Shown: positions 21,787-34,000 of the stretch, in pieces | How positions within the stretch are numbered: the stretch's first letter is position 1 | How the letters are laid out: each line of letters starts with the position of its first letter | NCBI GenBank assembly: GCA_964007475.1 | Contig: OZ023273.1 | Location: 116,297,812-116,361,811, forward strand | Source: Hybos culiciformis | Lineage: Eukaryota > Arthropoda > Insecta > Diptera > Hybotidae | Reading direction: 5' to 3' | DNA: 64,000 nucleotides | Made by a program: the position numbers and the translations under genes | Notes under the pieces: generated by a model | What the model was told of the DNA's origin: nothing | What the model saw: only the letters and a program-made list of their open reading frames with translations | The model's database searches: none

Positions 21787-23571
21787 ATGTATCTACTAAG
21801 AAAAAGTACATTTTGTATATTCATTTTAACATTTACAATAGAATCAGTAATCTCACTTGAGATTAATTACGAATTTCTCTATGAAATAATTACACATATT
21901 ATTGAAAATTACAAAATCGAAACAACCATTATTTTTCTAAGTAAAAAAATAGATATAACTAATGATATTGAATCAGTTTTCAAAATGCTGGTGGAAAGAT
22001 ATAGGACACCCACCATAAGTTTATCATCAAATGTTTATACAAAATTTGAACTTGTAAACTTCATTAATAAAAACGTATTATCAATTATTTTTGCGCAAAA
22101 AACAAATGATTTAATATTATCAGTAGCTTCACAAAAGCTTTCGAAAATGCATTTCTCTAAAATGTTAATCGTATTTAATAGTACTCGTATTAAAGAAATT
22201 CACTCATTGTGCGATTGGATTTTGGAAAAGAGATTTATAAATTCAATTATATTATCACCATTAAATAATAATGCAACAACTATATACAAATGTGATCCAT
22301 TTCCGTGGCCTCATTTGGAGATGTTAAATTTTGAAGAAGCTTTCAGAGATAGAACCAATAATGTAAAGGGATTCGAATTTAAATCATACGTAGTAGATGA
22401 TGTCCCAAAATCATTTTTCTTTATTGATTTAGATGGAAACGAAAAAAGAAGTGGTGTAAATGGAAAATTTTTTGACAACTTTATAAAATACATTAATGCA
22501 TCGTTTATTCCTATACCGGTTAAAAACGGTTCAAATAGTATATCATATAATGCACTATGGACTACTAACTTCACCGAAATAAGTTATCACTTAAGAACTA
22601 ATAAAAATAATTCAGTTCTTCACTCGTATCCTTATGAATTATCTACATGGTGTTTAATTGTACCTTACAGTCATGAAATACATCCTTCACTTTATTTTAT
22701 TTTACCCTTCACATTATCAGTTTGGATAATTATAATTGCATTCATGTTATATATTTCAATAATAGAATTTATTTTTACAAAAATTGATAAATTTCGGGTC
22801 ACTTCCAAATCAAAATTTTTTAGTGAAAACTCATTTTTAGTTGGAATTTGTGTAATTTTATTTTTATCTAGACCTAATATACGCAGACCAATGAAACTAG
22901 CAATTTTTCTAGATCTATTATATTTTATAATAGGATTGGTTATTACTTCACTTTATTTATCTTCTCTGTACTCAATGCTTACGAATATTGTTTACGAAAA
23001 TCAAGTAAAATCATTTCATGATCTTAAAACTAAAAATATAAAAATTATGCTGAATGAACTCAATAACATAAATTCATCGCATTTGTACAATAAAATAGTA
23101 GAAGAATTGCTTTTCGTAGTAGACCTTAAAACTTTTCGACATCATCGTGATAATTTGAACGTTAGTTATGCGTATACATCTTTTTCAGATCGCATTGATT
23201 ACTTTAAGCTTCAACAAAAATTCTCAGACAGACCATTGATTCGTTGGGCTGATAATATGTGCTTCTCATCATTATATTCCACTTTTGGAATGAAGAAAGA
23301 TTCACCATTTGAAGAGCGTTTAAATCATTTCATTCTTAGAACAAAAGAAACTGGACTTGAGATTTACTGGCTTAGGGAAACAAATATAGATCTTATAAAT
23401 GGCAAGCGAGTTATTTTTGTATACCGACCAGCAATATCAGGAAATATATTGAAAATGCAACATTTTTTTTTAGTGTTTTATGGTTTACTAGGTGGATATT
23501 TGTTATGCATTTTATGTTTTTTTGGTGAATTTTGTTCACCTTTACTTAGTTTTGAAATGAAAGTTTATTAA
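21787..23571 (+). CDS. Divergent ionotropic receptor (IR-4), intronless, 594 aa
   Basis: Predicted chemosensory ion-channel subunit and the tandem-duplicate partner of IR-3. I start at the ATG at 21787 (MYLLRKSTFC). The frame runs 18 bases further up only to a TTG. Leader, S1 (KRSGVNGKFFDNF), TM1, pore region (SFLVGICVILFLS), TM2 (LYLSSLYSMLTN), S2 and TM3 (FFLVFYGLLGGYLLCILCFF) are all intact, so both copies could be functional. Differences from IR-3 are scattered substitutions, one extra residue in the NNNAT stretch, an inserted lysine before FFSENSF, and a new C-terminus (LLSFEMKVY) from about 22 extra bases near the stop codon. Confidence 0.92.
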   Translation: MYLLRKSTFCIFILTFTIESVISLEINYEFLYEIITHIIENYKIETTIIFLSKKIDITNDIESVFKMLVERYRTPTISLSSNVYTKFELVNFINKNVLSIIFAQKTNDLILSVASQKLSKMHFSKMLIVFNSTRIKEIHSLCDWILEKRFINSIILSPLNNNATTIYKCDPFPWPHLEMLNFEEAFRDRTNNVKGFEFKSYVVDDVPKSFFFIDLDGNEKRSGVNGKFFDNFIKYINASFIPIPVKNGSNSISYNALWTTNFTEISYHLRTNKNNSVLHSYPYELSTWCLIVPYSHEIHPSLYFILPFTLSVWIIIIAFMLYISIIEFIFTKIDKFRVTSKSKFFSENSFLVGICVILFLSRPNIRRPMKLAIFLDLLYFIIGLVITSLYLSSLYSMLTNIVYENQVKSFHDLKTKNIKIMLNELNNINSSHLYNKIVEELLFVVDLKTFRHHRDNLNVSYAYTSFSDRIDYFKLQQKFSDRPLIRWADNMCFSSLYSTFGMKKDSPFEERLNHFILRTKETGLEIYWLRETNIDLINGKRVIFVYRPAISGNILKMQHFFLVFYGLLGGYLLCILCFFGEFCSPLLSFEMKVY

Positions 23572-23987
23572 ATTTCTTGTTAACTAAATTATTGTTAAAA
23601 TTCGTGATTTTCATCACATGCACATGGAATTTTTTATTTGGATAACACGTAATTATGATATATTAAACACCAAGATGTACGTACAACATTGTACATATAC
23701 AACATATATTAATAAGAATATTTAGAACAATTATGTTTAATTGGTTAAAGATTAAATTTTTTTAAAATACACAATTTGTCTTTATAAATTTCTTAAGCAA
23801 TTTTAGATTATTGGTTTTTGTATTATCACACCCATTCATTTTCCACATAATTGTAATAAGAAAAATTTCAAAAAAACGAATTAAAACTCTAAAATATAAC
23901 ATAGATTTATCAAATTGGTTAATAATTTAATGGGATTCATTCCAATTCAATTTCAACCATACAGCTATTTTATTAAAATAATATAAT

Positions 23988-25698
23988 TAGCAACCTGACA
24001 TTTTTTTCATTTTTTTAAGTTAATCGTTAGACTTTCATTTTACATTTATTTTATAGGCTGATATTTGACCTAAGTTTTTGCATTTCAGATTTAAAAAAAA
24101 AATGTTTTTGGGAGATATGACGATTCTTGTGGCAGAAGGCTTGGAAAATTTTGAAACTTCAAACTATCATTTCTCTGTTGTTAAATTTACAAGAATATTT
24201 TCAGATATCATTTTAAGTAGGTATTCGTGCGGGCTTTATTTGCAGGTGCTGGCAACTCGGTGTTGCCAGGTTAACCCATAGAGAAACCCCAAAAACACTG
24301 AAAAAACAAAAAATGGGTTTTTTCATTTGAATGTACTCCCTCAATTTTCAACCGATTTGGTCACTCTATACCATTTTGGAAAGGTCTTCCAGAGCACTTT
24401 AAAAAGCCGCTTTCGCAGGTTGAAATTTTTTAATGTTTTAGAAGATAATTCACTTCTTAGAATTTCCCCATACAAAAAAATGACCATTTTTAGCCATTTT
24501 CAAAAAAGTTGTACTCCATGATCTTACGTACGATATAACTTCGCAGTCAAAAAGTACATATTTATACCTTTCCAAAGCCGCTTTCGCAGGTGAAATCGGT
24601 CCAGTACTTTCGGATTGGCGGCATTTTATATAAAACCAGTTTTGAAAATTTTTGGTTCGAGTTTTGCTCGGTTTTAGTGTTGATTTTACTGTATATTTTT
24701 TCGAGAACTGTTTTAAACAGACTCCCCTTACATTTCACTTTCATAGACATTGTCATATATGCTTTGAAATTCTTTTTTTTAATGTTTCTTCTACATCAAT
24801 TTCATTTTCTTTTCCATTTTCTTTTCCAAACTTATAACCTAACCTTTTTGCTATTGTAATTTGTTTTTTCAGTATTTAATCCTATCTGATTTTACAATAA
24901 TTTCTGAAAAGCATATAGCAAGTTGTATAAAATCGAGTATCTCCGAACAGGGCTGGACTGGGAATGAATTTAGGACCGGGAAATTCAAATTTTCTTTGTA
25001 AAAAAATTTTCTCACGCTTAAAAAAAAAATTAAAAGAAAACATTATAATTTTAGACAACAGATTTTAGTACCGCCCACCAGGAAACTCCTTCTGGCTTGT
25101 TAGGCCAGTCCAGCTCTGTCTCCGAATCATTCAAAATCTTCATTCACGTTCCAACATGCATTTCCTAAAAACATGTCCTCATAAATTTTGGTTTTTCAGT
25201 CATTTTTGTTATGGATTCGTTCTTTAAAATCGAGTTTTTGAATAATAACGGACATTTTTTTTTTCGTAATTTTTTTAATTTGGCATACCTATTTTATTGA
25301 TCATTCGATTCTTAAAAGTTGGAAAGGCCTTGAAACGGTCTTTTTTTGGTTTCATTTCTGTAGTACAAATGTTGCCCAAAAGGTGGAGTAATTTTAGTTT
25401 AATACACAAAATTGGTTAAAACGCCATCTATACAATATTTTCAGGAACTAAAACTTTCTAAAAAAATGAAGGTAAACTCCTCCTGAATCAAAGTCTAGAA
25501 CATCATGAAAGGCTATTTCGAAGTTTTCATACTCAAAAATGCTTAATTTCAAAGTAACCAAAAAGTAACGGTAAAACCTAAAAAAAACAAAAATGGCGAC
25601 AAACTTGTTGAACAAACATAATTTCTAATACCACTTTCTACCACTTTCAAGAATAAAAATCCAATTTTTGCAAAAAACGCGTTTTTGTCAGGTTGCTA
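23988..25698. mobile_element. hAT-like non-autonomous element, 1.7 kb, perfect 8-bp target duplication
   Basis: The ends are TAGCAACCTGACA and TGTCAGGTTGCTA, perfect 13-bp inverted repeats. AATATAAT stands immediately outside both ends (23980-23987 and 25699-25706). Unit A at about 11150-11175 has the same flanks with a single AATATAAT and no insert, an exact empty site. An 8-bp duplication points to the hAT superfamily (other 8-bp makers such as P remain possible). The interior has only short ORFs with no transposase motif. CCGCTTTCGCAGGT occurs twice (about 24406 and 24580). A smaller hAT MITE is nested at 24948-25118. Confidence 0.9.
24948..25118. mobile_element. hAT MITE, 171 bp, nested
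   Basis: The ends are CAGGGCTGGACTGG and CCAGTCCAGCTCTG, the CAGRG-type terminus of hAT elements. The perfect 8-bp direct repeat TCTCCGAA flanks it (24940-24947 and 25119-25126). It has no coding capacity. It inserted into the 1.7-kb element and is therefore younger, or moved as part of it. Confidence 0.88.
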
Positions 25699-26059
25699 AA
25701 TATAATATTATACAATTAACTGAACAAAATACGTGTGAAATTTATTGTAATTAAAAATATTACAATAAAATGTCAAATGCCATATCATAAAAAATACGTT
25801 TACAAGTTGGATTCGAATATTTTGGCAAGCAACTAGCTTTCTACAAATCAACCCCAAACACAAAATTTTCAACAATTATGGTGGTTGAACATTGTAGGTA
25901 GTTATTTCGTCACTCAATTGTTTCAGTCACTCATTGCAAATAAATTGGCCTTTAACTGTTTACTTAATTTTTCTTAAGAATCTTCTTAAATTCGTACATA
26001 TTTTAGGTAACACATATTTTCGAGTGGGATTATGTTTTTTGAGTACAATAACTCCCTTT

Positions 26060-26445
26060 GTACTTTTATCCAATAATGTTTTCATCCCATAGAAAAAACA
26101 AAACGTAGCACAAAAATAACCGAATGTTAAGGCATAAAATATAAATGAAAAAAGAGAAAAATCTAGAATCTAGAATCTGCTCAGTTCTGCTATTTATAAA
26201 CAAAATTCGTTTTCCGTTTACAATGTCGCTTATACTTTCTTCATTCCAATATCTATGCAACCCAGCTTCAATAGTTCTCATTAGAAAATTTGACATACAC
26301 CTCTCGAAGGGTGAATGCGACAGCTAAATAATTTAATTGAAAGCATATATCTGTTAAACGAAATTGAGGTCTCTGCGAAAATTTCTGCTGTAATTCGTAT
26401 AAAATCATGCGATCATTATGTGAAATGTAAGCATCATTATATGTA
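26060..26445 (-). pseudogene. Ionotropic receptor pseudogene, C-terminal part only (unit B)
   Basis: Minus-strand homology to the S2 half and TM3 of the IRs: AYISHNDRM...LQQKFSQRP...DICF, then after one frameshift SPFERCMSNFLMRTIEAGLH and RYWNEESISDIVNGKRILF, then a hydrophobic C-terminus and a stop. Everything upstream is missing. The DNA immediately beyond (26450-26740) matches the flank beyond the pseudogene's 5' end in unit A (12130-12420), so the N-terminal half was deleted here. It complements the fragment at 11250-12115. Confidence 0.82.
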
Positions 26446-27465
26446 GTTTATTTTTTTTTTGTATTTTATTTGAAATTTCAAACTCCATTCAAACATTTCT
26501 ATTTCGTTGGAAAATAAGAATTAGTATCCCATTTTCAATTTTTTTTAAATCAAAATTTTATTGCGCTATCCACACTGTTAAATTTTTTTGTATTTAATTC
26601 TCAAATACTCGTAAAGAAATACTAATTCGGTTAGAACAAAAAAATACATAATTAATATATAGTTTTTTTAAGAACAATAAACTATAATTAAAACATATAT
26701 GATTAATTATATGTTTTGGACATTTCAATCATAGAATAATAAAACACATAGGTAAATAGAATTTATAAATTATAATTAAAATATTTTTAATAAAAATAAC
26801 TTTTTAGCTATTAAAATAAATAATAATTATTTTATAAACAAAAGTTCATTCCTTGTTGTTTTAAGCGAATTATATTCAATAAAAAATATATTTAATTAAT
26901 TATTTTATAGTTCACAGATAGTTAATACAAAAAATATTGACAAAAATACTCCATTTAAATATTAATTTATTTAATTATGACAGACGAATATTTTTACATG
27001 GTTAGAGACAGAACTGACTTCATTCGAACTGATTTCAACTAATCTAAAACTTAAGGAATGCTGCAATTGTTCAAATGAATAAGTATATTTTTTTTATAAA
27101 ATATACAATATATTCCACCTTAATAAACTATAACATCCATCCTTTTTATTAACAAAAATTTTATATACCTACTAAAACTTTATAAAACCTTCTAATTTAA
27201 TATATCCATTTTAGTTTTTAAATACGAATTTAAAATATATTTTTAAGTTATATACCTACACGAAAAAAAATGCTCAAGGCTTTCTCTAGAAAAAAAAATT
27301 TTGTATTAAAATCACAATATATTTCAATAGCAAGAGATTAACGTAAGTGAATCCAATAAATTTTGCTTTCTAAGAGGCAAAGAAAATAATATAGTAAATT
27401 TTATATAAAGTCCTTTGGAAAACATTATCTTTATTGGAAAACTTTTATTTTCTTCTTTCTTTTTT

Positions 27466-30400
27466 TTTTAATTTAGTATCATAAAAGTTTTTTATTCACT
27501 TTAACAAAGAAAGATGTTTGCTGAATTTTTCATGCAATTCCTTTAAAATTTTATTTTATTTTTTTGTAATTCATGATAAAAAATTACTTTTGATATAAAT
27601 TTCTGTTCAGATTACTAACTTTACATAATATTTCTTAGTCAAGAACAAAAAAAAATTAGGATTTTTTAATATAATAATTAACATACAATTTAATATAAAA
27701 AACCTAACATCATAATTTTAGTTATTCGAATTTTAGATACGTGAAATATTTTGTGATAAGAAATACTCCGAAAAACTAACTTAATAATATAAGTAAGCAG
27801 AAACTTAATCGGGACAATTATGATTATAACAATTCGCTTTTCACCAACATCTATTTTCGAGTCAATTTCTTTCTAACTTGATAAAAAATAAAAAGAAATA
27901 TATTTTCCTTTTTTTTATTTCGAAGAGAATATTTCCTTTACTATTTGAAACTGAACAATTATTGAGTGAAACTTGATTAATTAAATCTCTTTAAAAAAAA
28001 TCCTTAAATGTTTTTTCATGAGAGGATAGTTCAGAAAAAAAATTTTCTTATATACCAAAACAAGAAAAAATTTCATTAAAAAATTTTAGTTTACAAATGG
28101 TTCTAATTTAAACATGATAATTTCTTATCTTTAAATTTATATCGAAAGAAAATGAAAATTATTTGCATACATTTGTTATAATTTTTCAAGCATAAAATTT
28201 AGTTCAATTAAGCATTTCAAATTTATTTTAAAAATATAAAGTTGCTCCGTACTAATTCTTTAAAAATATCAGCATTAATCCTTAATCGTGTTTGTAAGTT
28301 TTGTGATAAAAATTAATCTCGGTTGAATTTTATATCATTTTATGTCATTTTGTTCTATGCTATGAACATTTTTTTTTATTTTAGTTACTTTTATTTCGTT
28401 TTTTTTATTAGCCCATCCTGTCTAATCTCTAATGGATAGATTTGAAATTTAATTATTAGAAATACAATTAATTTATTTTGTAAATAAGTTTTGAACTGTT
28501 AAAATTTAGAAACATTAAAATAAACGGATATCTCGAACCTCAACTCAATATCAAAGAGTCATATGAAAAAATTATCTTTCCCAAGACACTGACTAAAAAA
28601 AACGACATCTGGTTTAACTTTGGGTTTGTCAAACAAAACTTTAAAAAAAAAAATTTTATATTATTTGATTAAATTTTCCATTTTATTCACAATTATTTCA
28701 TTATACGAAAGTTTCATGATACAAATTGGAGTAACGAGTTGATTTTATTTTTACTTGGAAAATTTGCAAGTTTTCCATTTCCCATTTTCGAAAAAGCTTA
28801 TTTCTCAAATCCTCGGTATATGATGTCATTTCTCCAGAAGAATTAACGAGTTTATTAAAATATTTTATATTTAAATTCCTCATCAAAGGTCGAGGACATT
28901 TTTACTACAAAAAATTACGATATTTAGCATTATTATCCTTATTATCAATTGGAAAAAAATATCGAGTTCAGTTTGTTTTTAAATGTACATTTTGCTAGTA
29001 CTCGTGGAATATAATGAGTCATAATGATGATTCATAAAATATAATACGAATATTATAATGTTCTTTTGATGCAGTTTTTGTATTATTCATAAATTTTCTA
29101 ATTATCAAATAAATGAAAAATTATATTTTTTGAAAAACTAATTGCACAGTATTACATGACTCAATTATAAGAATTGAACAAACTAAACTCTTTCAAACCG
29201 TCATATTTAATTGCTGAATAAATTATATTTATTGTTTGACAAGCTAACATTGTTTGCAATTTAGTTCATACGAAGAGCTATGATTGATTGAAACGGGAAT
29301 TATCTAAAAAGGAATCATAATTCACGGAAACAACATACGTCTACTATACTCAGGAAAACCAATTTACTATTTGATTATTTTAGTTTTTGTAATCCTTGTC
29401 TAATTTTTATGTTTTTCTTATAAACATTAAAATAATCTAAACATAATATTATAAAAATTTTAGTTCAATAATATCGTAATAAATACATAAAATTAACTTC
29501 TTCCGTAATTTCAAAACATAGATTTTTATCAAAGGTGAAATACTAATATTAATAAAAGAAAAAAAAACACTCCACCGCAGTGAATTTTTATCAAAGATAC
29601 CATACATACCTATAATTTACTTAAATTCAATTTTGATTGCTTTGACAGACTAATGTGTTATTTCCTCAATGTTTTCTATCTAAAATCTGATTGAAAAATT
29701 AATGTGGTCATTTACTTACCTATAAATAATTTATGAAAATTATTAAAAACAAAAACTCCATTATTATTTTTTCTTTTTATATATGTAGGTACTCTAGGTA
29801 TTAATTTAACCTTTATGCCTACCCAACCCTTCTGCAGAAAAGCCATGAGGATATTTTATTTTTATATTGCGTGCAAATGAAAATAAAACTTTATTTCAAA
29901 GATTGATATTCCTATTATAATTTTATATATTTTTATATAAAACAAAATATTCAAAATTATAAATAGTTAGTAACCAAAAAAAAATCCTATTTAAATATGT
30001 ACATATAGTTTCACAAAGCTTTTTAATGTTTGATGATTACATAATGTATTATTAAATTTTTAATGTGAAAACATAAAAATAATTACAATGTTGGTTTTTA
30101 TGTATTTTGTATGCAAGCAAAAAACATTACAAATTTTTTCGTCAACGAAATGTTTTACTTCCTATTACCACCGGTAGGGAATCATTTGCTGTCCCCGTCC
30201 ATTCAGATACATTCATTAAGATTAATTTATATTCATATAATAAGGTATTCAGACTCATTTTTTAAAAAAAAAAATTTATGACATTAAAATTTTATAAAAA
30301 TGTTTCGAAATTTTTTTTCAAAGGCTATCTTGCTTTAATGATCAAAACTACACGTATTACACAAAATATTTCACTTAAGTCAGAAATTTCATTTTAAAAA

Positions 30401-30493
30401 AAATTAAATTTCAGCAAAAATTTTAAAATAATAGTAGATTATTGTATATGTAAACTAAATTTGTTATTAATTAAGAGTTCTGTAAGTGTTCTG
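27466..30493. other. Gene-less A+T-rich DNA
   Basis: I see no supported gene. A 61-aa minus-strand frame at 28701-28886 is somewhat protein-like but has no recognisable motif and is not extended by splice sites I trust. No TIR element or tandem repeat stood out. Confidence 0.4.
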
Positions 30494-30802
30494 TCTCTTT
30501 GCAACTACCCTAACTAATATTCTCTCTTTGCAACTACCCTACGCATTAAAACAGTATATTGGATATGTAAACAAAATTTGTTATACAACTCGTTCGGTAT
30601 TTACACAAAAATACATTGACACGAGTCAATACTTATATCACGAGACCGAAGGTCGAGTGATATAAATTGACAAGTGTCAATGTATTTTTGTGTAAATACC
30701 GAACGAGTTGTATAACAAATTTTGTTTACATATCCAATATACTGTTTTAATGCGTAGGGTAGTTGCAAAGAGAGAATATTAGTTAGGGTAGTTGCAAAGA
30801 GA
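30494..30802. repeat. Near-perfect 309-bp palindrome (foldback MITE)
   Basis: The arms of about 150 bp are almost exact complements, centred near 30648. The left arm starts TCTCTTTGCAACTACCCTAA and the right arm ends with its complement. Within each arm the word CTCTTTGCAACTACCCTA occurs twice. The core is a smaller palindrome (TTATATCACGAGACCGAAGG with its return TCGAGTGATATAA). No clear target duplication was seen. It is non-coding; the 76-aa ORF at 30601-30831 simply runs through the arm. Confidence 0.9.
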
Positions 30803-30916
30803 GAATATTTTTTCTTCTCATTTTTTCTCATTTTTTTTTTTTTTGTATTTGGCTGTATTGAAATATTATGAGAGATATTATGTTTTTTTAGGTATTACGT
30901 AATATTCAACACGAAA

Positions 30917-31016
30917 CATCTAAATGATTTCATTATTTACGCTGATGCATCTAAATTTTTTCATTATATACGCTGATGCATCTAAATTTTTTCATTATTT
31001 ACGCAGATGCATCTAA
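30917..31016. repeat. 31-bp tandem repeat, about 3.2 copies
   Basis: Units start at 30917, 30948 and 30979 and a partial one at 31010, with the form CATCTAAATTTTTTCATTAT followed by WTACGCWGATG. The middle copies differ at a few bases. It lies just right of the palindrome and has no coding content. Confidence 0.8.
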
Positions 31017-34000
31017 TAGCATGTGTATTGACGCATATAATACTCCATTTAGTGATCTAAATTCTATAGCACTAAATACAACATAACGATCCCCAACGCA
31101 TTAAAATATTTTTTTTTAATTCAAATTAGTATAATTTTTAATTAATTTCCTAAAGTAGGTGTGCTTAAATGTTCTTTCAATTTTAATCCAAGATGTGTAG
31201 AACAAACAGATAAGAATTAAAATTTTCTTGAAATATAATTTCATTTAAAATTTTTATTTTTTATAAAAATAAGACCCATTTAATTTTCATATTAAAAAAA
31301 AATATATCTTTCATAAATTTACTAATATGAAGGCTTCATATTTGCCCTAAATATAGAATTTTCAAAACCTCTAAGGAAATCTGTCTGTTTATTTTTACAA
31401 AAACATATGAAATTAAAAATATTTGAGTTAAAAAAAAAAATTTTTTTTCCTACATATACCTAATTTAACTTCATAATTCAAAATACGAAATTAAAAATGG
31501 AAATTTTTTTTTTCCCTGTTGGCTCATTAATTATAATTATTATGCTGTCTTATGTTTTACTACATTATGATTTTTTTTTTGTTTTTCAAATTTGTAAATA
31601 AAAAAAAAAAAAACAGACTAATTTTTCTTTACTGCAAGGACTTAAAAAATATTTTATATTTCCGGGAAATTTTATTTTATGTTAATATATTACCATTATT
31701 ATAAATTTCTCTACAGAGATACACATATACCACATGTATGTATGAGCGTAAAAAAAATCATTAGAGGTTTCAATATATGTAGGTACTTTGTACATTGTAC
31801 ATAAACATTTGAGCCATTTATATGACGATACATATAAGAACATTAATTTCTCTAAAAACATTAAATCCATTAAAAATAATGATTATGTTCAAAAATAAAA
31901 AAAAAATTAGTATTGTCTATGTTTTCATTAAGTTAATTATGAAACATCAAGCTCTCATTTTTTTTTGCACATGAATATATATAATATACATAATGTTAGA
32001 ATTTTTTGTACATAGAAGACTTATAGGGGGCAAAAAAGAAATGACAATATCATAAAAACTAAAATTGAAATTAAAACAATAAAATGCCTACAGGAAATTA
32101 AATAATTATAATTTTTGCATAAAAACAAAAATTTAATATAGGTACTTTACATACAAAAATATGAAATTTCTTTAGATTCTCCAATTTGGTAGTTTCTATG
32201 TTATTCACTTTTTAAACCAAGCAGAGATTAAGAGGGTTTACTTTTGTGATAACTTCATTTTCTTTATCATTCGACATTTTTTCCTCATAAAACAGCAATC
32301 ATCACTCATTTAATTAAATAGGTGGCTTCAAATATAAACGAAATTTTTGTTCTTCGCTAAATATTTAGAATTTTGTTTTATTTAAGAATATTTTGAATAA
32401 AATCAGAAGTTTTTCTTAAAATTTGTTTTCTTTTCCATTCCATAAAACTTTTTCAAGTCTTTAAATCTGCCAAATTTGTTTTTTTTTTTTTTTGTTTTAA
32501 TTTTTCCTTGTGTAAACATTTTATCCCATCAAGAAAATCCTTTTTAAATTAAATTTAAAGAAATGTAATTATCTTTTAATCTAAAAGACTTTTGCTTTCT
32601 GTGTAAATTTTACAGGGCAGCAAAAAAAATATTTAGTATATTTATGTATGTATATATGTATGTTTATCAGTTTTGAAGATTGAATTCTTCTTCAATTAAA
32701 GAGTTTTGTTAAACTGATCCTATCTTTAAGTATAACTCGATGTTTTGAATTTTTTATCATTTTGTCTTTTCTTCTTTATTTTCTCTGCTCAATTTTAAAT
32801 CACAAAAACATTTAATTGTTCAATATTCAACGCATTAAATGCATCAACCTTTCCAAATGATTTCTAATCTCTTTGATTTCGTCATTCTAGAAAATAATTC
32901 ACATACAATTTCTACGAATAGAATTTTGGTATTGTTCTATATGTTTTCATTAAATTCTCGCCCATTCATCCGTCCATTCGTTCGTCACAACTCTCTGAGA
33001 TTCTACGATATCGGACCAAGGATCTGAATAAATTTTCTATAAAATTTATGTATTTTTAATTTCTTTAATTGTTTCCAATTTTTCCAACTGAGAGCTATTG
33101 GTAAGCTCGCATGTGTGAGCAGAAGTCTTCGAACGACCCTAAAAAAATATTTAGTTCCCAATTGAACCAAAATACCTTGATTCTTAAATTGAAATTTTGA
33201 AAACGACTCATTATTCCATTTTTCCATCAATCACTGAAATTTTTAATTCGTCTTGGTTTTCACTTAGTTATTATATGTGACTGTAATAAGACCTGAGAAA
33301 TATGTATTACAAAGAAATTAAACCTGTCTAAAATACAAGTACAGATAAACTAAGTCATAGTAGCTTCGTAAAAAGTTAGCAGCCTCGTAAAAGCTACAAT
33401 AATGTGTTGATTTCTTTTATTTTATTTTATATTTCATTATATATTTTCAACAGATTTGCTCTATATATTATTTCATTTTCAAAATCACTTTTTAAAGAGC
33501 GTCAGATTTATAGTGACATTAATTTAAATTTATTTCATTAAATAAAAAAAAAAAGGATCCATATCAAGATATCTGTAGTATATATGCATGTAAATGAAAA
33601 AGGAAACTTTTTTTTGTTGATAGGAACAAGGAACTAGAGTCTTATTTATATTTTAAAAAATACGTAAACAAAAACATATCACAAACAAACTTTTTATAAA
33701 TAATATTCTTTTGAAGTTAATTTTAATATAGTATAAAGATGAAGTAGAAGTAGGTACGTATATTTATCTAAAAGTTTTTAGTAAAGAAAAATAAAAATTT
33801 TTTTTTTGTTAAACATAAAAGTTCACAATGTTATCCTAGACGACATTTTTTATTCATGCCGATTAGGACGAAAAAGAAAAATTTAAATAAAAGTCAATTT
33901 TATATATTTTTTTTTTAAATAAAAATCATTCGAAATTCCCTTTTGAATAACATATTATAATAATAATCTCTAGAACTAAGTTTATATTTATGTTAATAAT

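Larger units (their letters stand above)
20946..27465. repeat. Tandem segmental duplication, unit B
   Basis: Collinear partner of unit A. The A/B junction is at about 20945, where the end shared with 27465 (TTTTCTTCTTTCTTTTTT) meets sequence matching the 3' end of IR-2 (AGTGAATTT...GTCCCTCACACAAAAAG). The one large insertion in B is 23988-25698. B lacks both A insertions. Confidence 0.85.

Noticed and set aside
24078..24859. Several short ORFs inside the 1.7-kb hAT-like element
   Set aside because: None shows transposase motifs (no D/D/E, CxxH or dimerisation region); the element looks non-autonomous.
28701..28886. 61-aa minus-strand frame with protein-like composition
   Set aside because: No family recognised, no extension across believable introns, and length is within chance expectation here.
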